Shown here in pieces: positions 8,709 to 17,540 of a DNA stretch of 64,000 bases. Source of the stretch: Glycomyces sp. NRRL B-16210. Lineage in GTDB: Bacteria; Actinomycetota; Actinomycetes; Mycobacteriales; Micromonosporaceae. Positions within the stretch are counted from its first letter, which is position 1; every line of letters begins with the position of its first letter. The DNA is taken from contig NZ_JOGR01000002.1 of NCBI RefSeq assembly GCF_000719515.1, positions 279,431 through 343,430 on the forward strand, given 5' to 3'. The notes under the pieces are model-generated. The model saw nothing but the letters and a program-made list of their open reading frames with translations. It was not told the origin of the DNA and did not search any database. The position numbers and the translations under genes were made by a program.

Positions 8709-9439
8709 AACCGCAACTCGGCCTTGACGATGCGTCCGGGCCGGTCGTCGGCCCGAGCCGCGACCGAACCGTCCGGCGCCCACACGGCCGAGGCGCCCAC
8801 GGTCTTGGGGTAGTCGCTTCCCGGGCCCGCGAAGCAGCTCTGGACCACCCACATGCCGTACCCGGTCGCGAGCTGCGGCATCCGCTTGTCGCGCTTGGGA
8901 AGACCTGTAGGCGTGAAGAGCGAGCCGGCCACGTACGCGTCGATGCCGCCCAGGCCCGATGCGCGCGCGTGTTCGGCGGTGTCCGCCGCGTGCTCGAACA
9001 TCATGGTGTCGCGGCAGATCGCGAGGCCGAGCCGCCAGCCGTCGAGCGTCATGACGGTCGGCGAGGACGCGGCGGCGAAGCGGCGGGCTTCGTCCTCGTC
9101 GGGATGGATCTTGCGGTAGACCACCGTGGTGGTGGAGGCGTCGAACCGGATCATCGCGATGTGCTCGGTCCCGTCGGCGTCCCGGATCGGCGCGCCGGCC
9201 AGCGCGACCGAGCCGGTCTCGGCGCAGGCCAAGGTGATGACCGCCAATGCGGGGTCGTCGAGTGGGACGGGCGGGGCCGAGAGGGCGTAGGAGGTGAGCG
9301 ACAGCTCGGGGAAGACGACGAGCCGCGCCCCGGCCGCGCGGATCGCCGCGGCGTGGGCGGCGGCGTTGCGGGCGAGGTCGCCGGGACGCAGTTCGGGCTG
9401 TGCGGCGGCGACGGTCAACGGGTCGGGGAGGTCGCTCAT
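8705..9439 (-). CDS. Carbon-nitrogen hydrolase (nitrilase superfamily)
   Basis: The complete catalytic triad of the superfamily is visible: Glu45 (FPELSLT), Lys110 (YRKIHPDEDE) and Cys142 (AICRDTM). This predicts an aliphatic amidase or N-carbamoyl/omega-amidase type reaction in the cytosol. At 244 aa it is a single-domain member. The ATG at 9439 gives the normal N-terminus (LTVAAAQPELRPGD). The frame is open further upstream, but that stretch is repeat-like intergenic DNA. Confidence 0.85.
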   Translation of the reverse strand: MSDLPDPLTVAAAQPELRPGDLARNAAAHAAAIRAAGARLVVFPELSLTSYALSAPPVPLDDPALAVITLACAETGSVALAGAPIRDADGTEHIAMIRFDASTTTVVYRKIHPDEDEARRFAAASSPTVMTLDGWRLGLAICRDTMMFEHAADTAEHARASGLGGIDAYVAGSLFTPTGLPKRDKRMPQLATGYGMWVVQSCFAGPGSDYPKTVGASAVWAPDGSVAARADDRPGRIVKAELRF

Positions 9440-10079
9440 GCCCCGAGCGTATCCGGGGGAGACGCAAGCGCGGGCGATGCGATGGGCGGCGATGGGACGG
9501 AGAAGTGGAGGCGGGGGAAAGGCGCGGATGCGCGCCCCGCGGTCGGGCGTGTCGGACCGCAGGTCCCCCCGTTTCAAAAGTGACAGGAGGGTACGACAAT
9601 TGGAGGCGAGCCGGAGGGGCCCCGGCCCCCGGGGTCGGGTGTGTCGGGGGACTGGTCCCCCCGATTCAAAAGTGCCTCGGGGGTGCGACAAGAGGTTACG
9701 ACAATTCGCGGAGGAGGCCGGGGGTTTGCCATCCCTAACCCCCACCCTCCCGAGAGGGGAAGGAAGTCTGGCGCAAGCGTTGCTCGGGCCACCGACAGGA
9801 ATCGGGTCGAAAAGCCGCTGAGCGGCGGTTGTTCACCGGAAAGCGTGAGTGAAGGCGAGTAATCGTCGGTGCGGGGTGCGGGGTGCGGGGTGCGCGTCCG
9901 GCTTGGCCGAGTGGTTCGCGTGCCATGGCCGCGCTAGCATCGGCGCGGTGCAGCCGCGCACGGCCGCCGCGACGCAGTCCCCTGCCGCGCAACGGCACCT
10001 ACACACCCGGACCACCCGGCGGCCCCGCCTCGCACACGCATTCGACGGCACCCGGCCCCACCGACCTAGGGAGCGACAC
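9440..10079. other. 640-bp spacer without a gene, containing repeats
   Basis: Between the divergent amidohydrolase and SDR genes I see no convincing ORF. The spacer holds an imperfect direct repeat (9541-9602 and 9633-9706; shared blocks GTCGGGCGTGTCGG-like, CCCCCCG-TTCAAAAGTG and TACGACAATT) and a 7-bp tandem repeat GGTGCGG in four copies at 9868-9895. AGGGAG just before 10080 is the SDR ribosome-binding site. Confidence 0.6.
9541..9706. repeat. Imperfect direct repeat, two copies in the intergenic spacer
   Basis: Copy A is 9541-9602 and copy B 9633-9706. Each runs from GGTCGGG-GTGTCGG through a C6 tract and TTCAAAAGTG to ACGACAATT. Copy B carries a 12-base internal duplication around TACGAC. 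Neither copy codes for anything recognisable. Confidence 0.6.
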
Positions 10080-10817
10080 ATGGCACGCACGGCAGTGGTC
10101 AGCGGCGGCGGCACCGGCATCGGTCTCGCCCTCGCCAAGCGCTTCGCCGCCGACGGCGACCAAGTCGTCCTCGTCGGCCGCCGAGAACACGTCCTCGCCG
10201 AAGCCGCCGCGACCATCGGCGCCGCCTTCGTGCCCGCCGACCTTGAGACCGTCGAAGGCGCCGCACATGTCGCCCGCTTCACCGCCGACCGCTTCGGCAC
10301 CGTCGACGTCATCGCCGCGGCCGCCGGCGGCAACACCGCCCGGAACGCCCCCGCGGACCTCACCGACCTCGAACGCGCCTCATGGGCCTGGAACGCCAAC
10401 CTGCGCCTCAACGTCATGACCACCGTGCACCTCGTCGAAGGACTCAAACCGCTCCTCAACGACCACGGTCGCATCCTCCTGTTCAGCTCCATCGCCGCCT
10501 ACCGCGGCTCCGGCACCGGCAGCTACGCCGCCTCCAAGGCCGCACTGCACCCGTACGCGATCGACCTCTCCGGCGAACTCGGCGCGCGCGGCGTCACCGC
10601 CAACGTCATCGCCCCCGGCTACGTCGAGGACACCGAGTTCTTCGGCGACACCATGACCGAGCAGCGCCGTGCGACCCTCGCCGGTCAAGCCGACAACAAG
10701 CGCCCCGGCAATCCCGAGGACATCGCCTCGCTCGCCGGATGGCTCGCCTCGCGCGAAGCGGGCCACGTGACGGCCCAGATCATCCAGTCCAACGGCGGCG
10801 CCCTGGCCGGGCGGTAG
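10080..10817 (+). CDS. SDR-family oxidoreductase
   Basis: A classical short-chain dehydrogenase of 245 aa: cofactor motif GGGTGIG near residue 10, VVLVGRRE (the Arg pair suggests NADPH preference), NxxLRLNVM, SSIAAYRG with the catalytic Ser, and YAASK with the Tyr-Lys pair, followed by IAPGYVEDTEFF. The substrate is not predictable. The ATG follows AGGGAG. The next gene begins three bases after its stop, implying co-transcription. Confidence 0.9.
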   Translation: MARTAVVSGGGTGIGLALAKRFAADGDQVVLVGRREHVLAEAAATIGAAFVPADLETVEGAAHVARFTADRFGTVDVIAAAAGGNTARNAPADLTDLERASWAWNANLRLNVMTTVHLVEGLKPLLNDHGRILLFSSIAAYRGSGTGSYAASKAALHPYAIDLSGELGARGVTANVIAPGYVEDTEFFGDTMTEQRRATLAGQADNKRPGNPEDIASLAGWLASREAGHVTAQIIQSNGGALAGR

Positions 10818-10820
10818 GGG

Positions 10821-12047
10821 ATGTCGACCGCCTGGTTCATAGTCCGCCTGCTGGTGGTGACCGTGGGATTCGCCGCGCTGCACGGCTACGTGTGGTGGCG
10901 GCTGTGCAAGGACACGACGAAGCCCGGCTCGCGCTGGCGCTGGATGGGTGCGATCGCACTGGGCACGTTGGCGATCCTCGGCCTGCTCGCGCGGTCCTTC
11001 GCCCCGTCCGGTGCGCCGTTGGCCTTCCAGGCGGCGGTCGGCTGGCCCGGATGGATCTGGTTCGGCGTCTTCATGTACCTGTTCGGCCTGCTGGTGGCGA
11101 CCGAACCCCTGCGCTGGCTCCTCCTGCGCCGCAAGAAGAACCTGAAGTACCCGGGCCCTCCACTCGAGACGCCCGAGCCCGACACCGCCACTGAGGACGA
11201 TCCACAGTCAACCGGACACACTCGACGCCTCCTCGTCTCCCGCGCGATCGGCCTCGGCGCCACGTCGGCCGCCCTCGCCACCGTCGGCCACGGCCTCTAC
11301 GAGGGCCACCGCACCCCGCCGCTCAAAACCGTGACCGTGCCCCTCGCGCGCCTGGACCGGCGCTTCGACGGCTACCGCATCGCCGTCGTCGGCGACACCC
11401 ACTTCTCGGCCATGCGCGGGCGCGGCTACTGCGAACGCGTGGTCGACCAGATCAACCGGACTCAGGCCGACCTCATCGCGTTCGTCGGCGACCTCGCCAG
11501 CAACGAGGCCGACCAGATCCGCGACGCCACCGACCCCCTCGCCCGGCTCCAATCGCGCGACGGCGCCTTCTTCGTGGCCGGGAACGCCGAGCACTACGTC
11601 GGCGCCGACGCCTGGTACGACCGCGTGGAGGAACTCGGCATGACCGGCCTCCCGAACACGCGCGTCGAACTGCCCGGCTTCGACCTCGCCGGCGTCAACG
11701 ACCTCATCGTCGACCAGCGCGGCCTCAAGGACGAGACCGGCCCCGACTTCGAAGCGGCCCTCGGCGACCGCGACCCCGACCGGGCCGTGATCCTGATGGC
11801 CCACCAGCCCAACGCCATCGACCGGGCCATCGACTACGGCCTCGACCTCCAGCTCTCCGGCCACACCCACGGCGGCCAGATGTGGCCGGTGCACTACCTG
11901 TCGCGCCTGCGCAGCGGCCAGCTCACCGGCCTCGAACGCCACGGGGACGCGCAGGTCTACGTCACCAACGGCGCCGGCACGAACGGCCCGCCGATCCGGG
12001 TGGGCGCCGAAGCCGACATCACCGTCCTGACGCTCCGCTCCGGCTGA
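10821..12047 (+). CDS. Membrane-anchored metallophosphoesterase
   Basis: Three to four N-terminal hydrophobic segments (about 1-100) and a basic linker with a further helix lead to a calcineurin-like phosphoesterase domain (about 180-400). The domain has metal-binding motifs GDTHF, GDLASN, GNAEHY, and SGHTHGGQ with the terminal histidines. The GNAEHY motif replaces the usual GNHD/E with GNxEH, as in YkuE-like enzymes. The catalytic domain probably faces outside the membrane. Possible substrates are phosphodiesters or UDP-sugar lipids; the sequence does not tell which. Confidence 0.85.
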   Translation: MSTAWFIVRLLVVTVGFAALHGYVWWRLCKDTTKPGSRWRWMGAIALGTLAILGLLARSFAPSGAPLAFQAAVGWPGWIWFGVFMYLFGLLVATEPLRWLLLRRKKNLKYPGPPLETPEPDTATEDDPQSTGHTRRLLVSRAIGLGATSAALATVGHGLYEGHRTPPLKTVTVPLARLDRRFDGYRIAVVGDTHFSAMRGRGYCERVVDQINRTQADLIAFVGDLASNEADQIRDATDPLARLQSRDGAFFVAGNAEHYVGADAWYDRVEELGMTGLPNTRVELPGFDLAGVNDLIVDQRGLKDETGPDFEAALGDRDPDRAVILMAHQPNAIDRAIDYGLDLQLSGHTHGGQMWPVHYLSRLRSGQLTGLERHGDAQVYVTNGAGTNGPPIRVGAEADITVLTLRSG

Positions 12048-12091
12048 ACGCGCACCGGCCCCGCCTTGGCGACCGGATCTAGGATGGCGCC

Positions 12092-12850
12092 ATGGACGAT
12101 CCGCCCGCCTCCCGGCTCGGCTCCCCGCAGCGCCACTGGGACGCCGCCGAAGGCGCCCCCGCGCTCGCGCCGAAGACGGCCCCCGCCGTCGCCGACCTCG
12201 ACGACTTCACCGCCCGCGTCGCCCTGCGCAGCCCGCGCTGGCAGGGCCCTGTGCTGCTGTTCGCCTTCGCGGTGGTCTGCGCGGTGTGCGCCGTGATCCC
12301 CGATTCGAGTTTCACTTCCCTCTCCGCCGAGACCCGCGGCCCGCTGTTCGGGACGCTCTCGGCGGTCCTGGTCGCGGCCTCGGCCGCCGTCCTCTTCTGG
12401 GACCTCCGCACCCGCGCGAGCGCCTACCGCGAGGCCTACGATCGCTTCGCCGAGTACGGGATCACCGCCCGGTCGTTCCTGACCCCGCTCAACGTCGGCC
12501 ATGAGCAGTTCGAGCCGGCGTGGGTGCTCATCGACGCCGACCTGCCCGGGCCGCAGGCCGCCCGCCTCCACGCCGCGTTCGGCTCCTGGATCGACGCCGT
12601 GGTCGCCGACCGGGAGACCGCCGAGCACGTGCGCCGCTGGTCCCGGACCACGACCGACCCCTACCCGAGCGAGAAGCTGTTCGGCCCCGAAGCCGCGGGT
12701 GGATTCCTCACCGGCAACCTGCACCGCAGCCGCTGGCACCTCCTGATCCCGTCGGGGCCTCCCGGCGAGCGGACCCGCTGGAAGATCCGGTCGATCCACG
12801 ACGGCGACACCTCCGGCGAACCGGTCCCGGTCGTCGGCGCCGAACCCTAG
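12092..12850 (+). CDS. Two-helix membrane protein of unknown function
   Basis: This 252-residue protein has a Pro/Ala-rich N-terminal tail, two transmembrane helices (about 53-75 and 88-108) and a soluble C-terminal domain rich in Trp and Arg (RSRWHLL, RTRWKIRSI). No family is recognised. It stands between the phosphoesterase and a hydrolase on the same strand, 44 and 46 bases apart. Confidence 0.65.
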   Translation: MDDPPASRLGSPQRHWDAAEGAPALAPKTAPAVADLDDFTARVALRSPRWQGPVLLFAFAVVCAVCAVIPDSSFTSLSAETRGPLFGTLSAVLVAASAAVLFWDLRTRASAYREAYDRFAEYGITARSFLTPLNVGHEQFEPAWVLIDADLPGPQAARLHAAFGSWIDAVVADRETAEHVRRWSRTTTDPYPSEKLFGPEAAGGFLTGNLHRSRWHLLIPSGPPGERTRWKIRSIHDGDTSGEPVPVVGAEP

Positions 12851-12896
12851 GGCCGAACCGGCCCGGGTTGTCACACCCTCCGGTTAGGGTCGGGCG

Positions 12897-13598
12897 ATGG
12901 ACATCATCCTCATCCCCGGCTTCTGGCTCGACGCCTCCTCGTGGAGCGAGATCACGCCCGCCCTCGAGAAGGCCGGGCACCGCGCCCACGCGCTCACCCT
13001 CCCCGGCATGGAGTCCCGCGACGCCGACCGCACCGGCATCACGCTGCGCGACCACGTCGACGCCGTGGTCGCCGCCGTCGACGCGATCGACGGCCCGGTG
13101 GTGCTCGCCGGCCACTCGGGCGGCGGCGCGGTCGCCCACGCGGTGGCCGACGCCCGTCCCGACAAGATCGCACGCGTGATCTATGTGGACTCCGCGCCGC
13201 TCGGCCCCGGAGGGGTCATCAACGACGAGCTGCCGGTCGTGGACGGCGAGATCCCGCTGCCGGATTGGAACGTCTTCGAGGACGAAGACCTCGTGGACCT
13301 CACCGACGAGATCCGCGAGGCCTTCCGCGCCGCGTCGATCCCGACCCCGAAGGGCGTCGCCTTCGACAAGCAGGTCCTCGGCGACGAGCGCCGCTACGAC
13401 GTGCCGATCACGATCATCTGCTGCGAGTTCCCCAGCGCGATGATCCTCGCCTGGCTCGAAGGGGGCGCGCCGTTCGTGAAGGAGATCGCGGCCATCAAGG
13501 ACGTGAGCTACATCGACCTGCCGACCGGCCACTGGCCCCAGTTCACCAAACCGGCCGAACTCGCCTCGGCGATCCTCTCAGCGGTCGGCAAGTCCTGA
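12897..13598 (+). CDS. Alpha/beta hydrolase
   Basis: The 233-residue protein has the oxyanion segment LIPGFWLD, the nucleophile elbow AGHSGGG (GHSGG, Ser near 77) and a C-terminal TGHWPQF with the catalytic His. This is typical of the small EstA/RsbQ-like actinobacterial hydrolases. The ATG is only a few bases after GGTTAGGGT, with a weak ribosome-binding site. The last four codons and stop are copied in tandem just downstream (13583-13678). Confidence 0.85.
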   Translation: MDIILIPGFWLDASSWSEITPALEKAGHRAHALTLPGMESRDADRTGITLRDHVDAVVAAVDAIDGPVVLAGHSGGGAVAHAVADARPDKIARVIYVDSAPLGPGGVINDELPVVDGEIPLPDWNVFEDEDLVDLTDEIREAFRAASIPTPKGVAFDKQVLGDERRYDVPITIICCEFPSAMILAWLEGGAPFVKEIAAIKDVSYIDLPTGHWPQFTKPAELASAILSAVGKS

Positions 13599-13678
13599 CG
13601 TGCGGCACCGCCTGACTCGCCGCAACGCCTGGTCGGCAAGTTCTGACATGCGGAACCGACTGACCTGCTGCAACGTCT
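13583..13678. repeat. 48-bp tandem duplication of the hydrolase 3' end, including its stop codon
   Basis: Copy A (13583-13630) starts inside the gene at codons V-G-K-S-stop and continues past the stop. Copy B (13631-13678) repeats it with 40 of 48 identical bases, so a second V-G-K-F-stop follows the real end. A partial third copy (GACCTGCCGCACCGCCTGA) follows. The meaning is discussed in the findings. Confidence 0.85.
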
Positions 13679-13718
13679 GACCTGCCGCACCGCCTGACCG
13701 GCGCAGGCGGCCGGGGCC

Positions 13719-13877
13719 TCACTTCCGGGCCCGGCCGCCCCGCCGCTTCGCATCGGACCTGCCCCGATCGGTGTCGGCGTCCTTGGTCTCGAAGTGCCGG
13801 TCGAGCACGTACCTGACGACCTCGCGGGCGACGGCCATGCCCACCGACACCACCACGGCCCTGAACAGCAGTCCCAT
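13719..13877 (-). CDS. Small membrane-associated protein (52 aa), unknown
   Basis: A GGGGAG site precedes the ATG at 13877 by six bases. The product has a short hydrophobic N-terminus (LLFRAVVVSVGMAVAREVV) and a strongly basic, charged C-terminal tail. The size and the opposite strand to its neighbours make it easy to miss. Codon use fits the genome. The function is unknown. Confidence 0.55.
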   Translation of the reverse strand: MGLLFRAVVVSVGMAVAREVVRYVLDRHFETKDADTDRGRSDAKRRGGRARK

Positions 13878-14072
13878 TCCAGCTCCCCTCGCGCGGGCGA
13901 ACGGCGCTTCGATTCCAGCGCCGGCCTCGCCCACCTCGCGCGAGCGGACGGCGCCCGCGTTCCGCGATCTGCACTGAAGGTGCCCGCGAAGACCGCCACG
14001 CAAACCCGCACCGCCCCGACCTGCGGTATCGTCGTGGCACCGCAGTCCCGAACCGACGTTCCACGAGGCGCC

Positions 14073-14909
14073 ATGACCAATTGGAATCGCAAGCGCATGC
14101 GCGAGCGGTACACGCTCGCGACCGCCTCGCCCGAACCCGACGAGCACTTCGAGAGCCGCTGGACCCGCCTCGACGGGCTGCGCCTCCACCACCGCGCGAC
14201 CCGCGTCGACCCGCCCGGGCGCGTCCCGGTCCTCCTCGTCCACGGTCTCGCCGTCTCCCACCGCTATCTGATGCCCCTCGCGGCCGAACTCGCCGGCGAG
14301 CACCCGGTCCGCGTGGTCGACATGCCCGGGTTCGGCCTCAGCGACGACCCGAAACCGGCCCTCGGCGTGCCCGCGCTCGCCGACCGCCTCGCCGAGTGGC
14401 TGACCGCCACCGGGACCGCGCCGGCCGCCGTCCTCGGCAACTCCTTCGGCGCGCAGGTCGCCTCCGCCCTCGCCGTGCGCCACCCTGAACTCGTGCAGAG
14501 CCTCATCCTCGTGGGCCCCACCATGGACCCGCGGGCGCGGACGAAGACCCGCCAGGCCCTGCGGTGGCTCCGCGGGATCCCGAGCGAGGACCCGAGCCAG
14601 CTCCCGATCGTCCTGCGCGACCTGGTGGACGCCGGGGCCCGCCGCGCCTGGCGCACCTTCGGGATCGCTCTTGACGACCGCATCGAGCGCCGCCTGCCCG
14701 AGGTCGCCGCGCCCACGCTCGTCACGCGCGGCGCCGCCGAAGCGGTCGCGCCGCAGCGCTGGGTCGAGGAGATCGTGGACCTGCTGCCGCACGGCGAACT
14801 CGCCGTCGTCCCCGAAGGCCCGCACGACGGCACTTACACGACCGCAGAGGAACTCGCCGCGCTCGTCCTGCCGTTCCTAGAACGCACGACGGCCGACCGG
14901 ACCGGCTGA
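14073..14909 (+). CDS. Alpha/beta hydrolase (proline iminopeptidase/MhpC-like)
   Basis: The 278-residue protein shows LLVHGLAVSH (oxyanion loop), DMPGFGLSDDP, the nucleophile elbow LGNSFGAQ (GNSFG), and a late His in PEGPHD. A C-C bond hydrolase or esterase is likely; the substrate is unknown. The final 20 codons and stop are repeated in tandem beyond the gene. Confidence 0.85.
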   Translation: MTNWNRKRMRERYTLATASPEPDEHFESRWTRLDGLRLHHRATRVDPPGRVPVLLVHGLAVSHRYLMPLAAELAGEHPVRVVDMPGFGLSDDPKPALGVPALADRLAEWLTATGTAPAAVLGNSFGAQVASALAVRHPELVQSLILVGPTMDPRARTKTRQALRWLRGIPSEDPSQLPIVLRDLVDAGARRAWRTFGIALDDRIERRLPEVAAPTLVTRGAAEAVAPQRWVEEIVDLLPHGELAVVPEGPHDGTYTTAEELAALVLPFLERTTADRTG

Positions 14910-15087
14910 CCGGAGCATTCGCCCAGAGGCGGTACCCGAGAGATGCTGGTACCGCGTGGCCCGCTGCGAGGAACTCGCCGCGTTAGTCCTGCCGTTTCTC
15001 GAACGCACGACAGCCGACCGACCCGGCTGACCGGGGCACCCGCCCGAGGCGGCACCAGCACGCCGGTACCGCACCGCCCGCCGCTAC
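14847..15087. repeat. About 120-bp tandem duplication of the hydrolase C-terminal end
   Basis: Copy A is 14847-14967 (the last 20 codons and stop of the hydrolase plus 58 bases). Copy B is 14968-15087. Copy B still encodes the same tail: of six base changes in the coding part, five are synonymous (including CTC to TTA) and one is Thr to Pro, and the TGA is kept. Copy B ends on the stop codon of the convergent LacI gene. Confidence 0.9.
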
Positions 15088-16097
15088 GCCTCGGCCGTGC
15101 TCTCCCTCGCCACCAGCCGGTGCGGGGCCACGACCTCCTCTGCCGGGGCGTCCGGCTCCTCGATCCTGGCTGTGATCCGCCGGACCGCTTCCCGCGCGAT
15201 GAACGGCGTGTCCAGCGAGACCGTGCTCAGCGACGGCCGCGAGAACCGCCCCTCCTCGATGTCGTCGATCCCGACCACTGCCACGTCCTCCGGCACGCTC
15301 AGCCCCGCGTCGAACACCGCCCGCATCGCGCCCACCGCCAGCAGGTCCGAGAAGCAGAAGATCGCGTCAGGCCGCGGCGACAGCGCCAGCAGCGCCCGCG
15401 CCGCCTCGTACCCGTCCGTGCGGCTGTAGTGCGCCGCCGGCGTCGCGTACTCGGCCGGCACCTCCAGTCCCGCCTCCTCCAGCGCCGTCTCGTACCCGGC
15501 GGTCCGCTGGAGCGGGGTCGCGTACTCCTCCATCGGTTGCGCGCCGATCGCCGCGATCCGCGTGCGCCCGATCGCGACCAGGTGCGCCACCGCGTCCCGC
15601 GCCGCTCGCACGTTGTCGATCGCCACGTGGTCGTAGCGCCCGTCGAACTCGTGCTCGCCCAGCAGCACCAGCGGCATGTGCTTCGAGCGGTGCATGTCGA
15701 GCAGCTCCGACTTCGTCACGAGCGGGCTGAAGAGGATCCCGTCGAACAGCATCGCCCGGTCGTCGCCCATGAGCAGGCGCCGCTCGCGCTCGTGGTCGTG
15801 GCCGGTCTGGTCGATCATCACGCGGTATCCGAACTCGGCGGCCGCGTCGATCACGTCGCGGGCCAGTTCGCTGAAGTACGGTACGTCGATCTCGGGGACG
15901 ACGAGCGCGAGCATCCCCGTGCGGCCCGTGCGCAGGGTGCGGGCCACTGGATTGGGGCGGTAGTCGAGCTCCTCGATCGCGCGCTGCACGCGCTGGCGCA
16001 TTCGGGCGCTGACGTGCGCGTATCCGCTGACCACGTTGGAGACCGTGCGGACGGAGACCTGCGCCAGATCGGCGACGTCGCGAAGTGTTGCCGGCAT
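15084..16097 (-). CDS. LacI-family transcriptional regulator of the adjacent sugar operon
   Basis: The N-terminal LacI helix-turn-helix (TLRDVADLAQVSVRTVSNVVSG) and hinge (RPNPVARTLRTGRT) precede a periplasmic-binding-protein-like sensor domain with LVVPEIDVPYF, DGILFSP, FCFSDLLAVGAM and GIDDIEEGRF. The ATG at 16097 is preferred over 16106 because AGGAtGGGA precedes it at a good distance. It is transcribed divergently from the ABC importer, with two LacI-type operators in the 81-base spacer. It therefore probably represses the importer-GH2 operon, and itself, until the transported sugar is bound. Confidence 0.92.
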   Translation of the reverse strand: MPATLRDVADLAQVSVRTVSNVVSGYAHVSARMRQRVQRAIEELDYRPNPVARTLRTGRTGMLALVVPEIDVPYFSELARDVIDAAAEFGYRVMIDQTGHDHERERRLLMGDDRAMLFDGILFSPLVTKSELLDMHRSKHMPLVLLGEHEFDGRYDHVAIDNVRAARDAVAHLVAIGRTRIAAIGAQPMEEYATPLQRTAGYETALEEAGLEVPAEYATPAAHYSRTDGYEAARALLALSPRPDAIFCFSDLLAVGAMRAVFDAGLSVPEDVAVVGIDDIEEGRFSRPSLSTVSLDTPFIAREAVRRITARIEEPDAPAEEVVAPHRLVARESTAEA

Positions 16098-16113
16098 GGG
16101 TCCCATCCTACCG

Positions 16114-16160
16114 TTTGCAACGTCGGCAAAGGGGTGCTAGATTTTGCACACGTTGGCAAA
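16114..16160. promoter_or_regulatory. Two LacI-type operators in the divergent promoter
   Basis: TTTGCAACGTCGGCAAA (16114-16130) and TTTGCACACGTTGGCAAA (16143-16160) share TTTGC/GCAAA arms around a CGT core, the classical LacI/GalR operator form. They sit between the divergent starts at 16097 and 16179. The second ends 18 bases before the binding-protein ATG, so bound repressor would block both promoters. Confidence 0.8.
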
Positions 16161-16178
16161 TCACACAAGGGAGTGTCC

Positions 16179-17540
16179 ATGCAACGCCATCTCCTCCGGC
16201 GACGGGCCGTGCTCGCATCCGCCGGCCTCGCCGCCGCGGCACCCGCCCTCGCCGCATGCGGCCCCGACATCACCGCAGGTGACGACTCCGGGGAGTCGAG
16301 CGTCCTGAAGGCGCCGACCGCAGACAAGCCCGAAGGCGAGATCACGATCTGGGACCGCTCAGGGGACCTCTTCGAGGTCTTCGAAGGCGTCATCGCCGAT
16401 TTCAACGCGGCCTATCCCGGCATCACGGTCAACCACGTCGCGGTCGACATCGACGCCAAGCTCCAGAACACCCTCATCACCGGCACCGAAGTCCCAGACG
16501 GGGTCTTCCTCGACGACGCCAAGATCGGCGGCTTCGCCGACTACCTGTGGGACCTCAGCGAGGTCCTCGCGCCCTACAGCGCCGACATCGCGCCGCAGAA
16601 GCTCGAGGTCAACACCATCGACGGCGGCGTCTACGGCGTGCCCTTCGACCTCGACCCGGGCCTGCTGTTCTACAACGCGACCGCGCTGGAGGCCGCGGGG
16701 ATCGACGCCGAAGCGATCGCCACCTACGACGACCTGCTCCAGGCCGCCCGCGACTACCAGGCCGCCGTGCCCGGCTCGGGCCCGATCCACCTGGAGCAGT
16801 CCGCGTTCCTCGGCCAGCTCCAACTCGAGATGTACGCGAGCCAGCTTGGCACCTCCATCGCCGACGCCGACGGCGAGCTGCGCCTCGACACGCCCGAGTT
16901 CGAGCGCATCCTCACCTTCCTCGACACCGTCCGGCAAGAGGGCCTCGGCACCCGCGCCGAGTACCTCACGCCCACCGACATCGCCGAACTGGAGAACGGC
17001 AACCAGGTCTTCTACCCCTGGGCCATCTGGTTCAGCTTCGCGCCCCAGCAGCTCCTCACCGAGACCAGCGGCGACTGGCGCGCCATGGAACTGCCCGCCT
17101 GGGACGCCAGCGGCCCCCGCTCGGGCGCCATGGGCGGCTCCTCGTTCGTCCTCCCCAAGCAGGGCGCGAACGCCGACCTCGCCTGGCTGTTCTACGAGTT
17201 CCTCATGTTCAACGAGGCCGGCTACACCGCCGTGTGGGGCCCGAACGAGGTCTACCCCGAAGGGCTCACCACCTCGATCCCCAGCTACCTGCCCGCCGCC
17301 GACCCGTCCGCGCCGCTGTTCGAGCCGATCGCCGCCCTCGGCGGCCAGGACCTGTGGGCCGTCGCCACCGAGGCCGGGGCCCAGATCCCCGGCGGCGCGC
17401 CCACGCCCGCCTGGTGGGCCGGCGCCGTCGACTACCTCGGCAACGACCTCCAGCGGATGCTCGACGGCGACCTCACCCCGCAGGAGGTCCTCGCCAAGTC
17501 CGCCGACGACATCCAGACGAACCTGGTCGACCGCCAGTGA
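16179..17540 (+). CDS. ABC sugar importer, extracellular solute-binding lipoprotein
   Basis: The signal has twin arginines (RRRAVLASAG) and a lipobox LAAC (Cys near 27). Mature family-1 solute-binding features follow: GEITIWDRSG, GVFLDDAKI, YGVPFDLDPGLLFYN, and aromatic residues for sugar stacking. The start was chosen at the ATG preceded by AAGGGAG. It is the first gene of a four-gene operon (binding protein, two permeases, GH2). The ligand is probably an oligosaccharide that the GH2 enzyme then cleaves. Confidence 0.93.
   Translation: MQRHLLRRRAVLASAGLAAAAPALAACGPDITAGDDSGESSVLKAPTADKPEGEITIWDRSGDLFEVFEGVIADFNAAYPGITVNHVAVDIDAKLQNTLITGTEVPDGVFLDDAKIGGFADYLWDLSEVLAPYSADIAPQKLEVNTIDGGVYGVPFDLDPGLLFYNATALEAAGIDAEAIATYDDLLQAARDYQAAVPGSGPIHLEQSAFLGQLQLEMYASQLGTSIADADGELRLDTPEFERILTFLDTVRQEGLGTRAEYLTPTDIAELENGNQVFYPWAIWFSFAPQQLLTETSGDWRAMELPAWDASGPRSGAMGGSSFVLPKQGANADLAWLFYEFLMFNEAGYTAVWGPNEVYPEGLTTSIPSYLPAADPSAPLFEPIAALGGQDLWAVATEAGAQIPGGAPTPAWWAGAVDYLGNDLQRMLDGDLTPQEVLAKSADDIQTNLVDRQ

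Noticed and set aside
9440..9745. N-terminal extension of the amidohydrolase
   Set aside because: The upstream frame runs through repeat DNA and lacks a signal or homology; ATG 9439 begins the nitrilase fold.
14943..16178. Longer start for the sugar-binding protein
   Set aside because: Upstream sequence lies antisense to the LacI gene; the lipoprotein signal starts at 16179.
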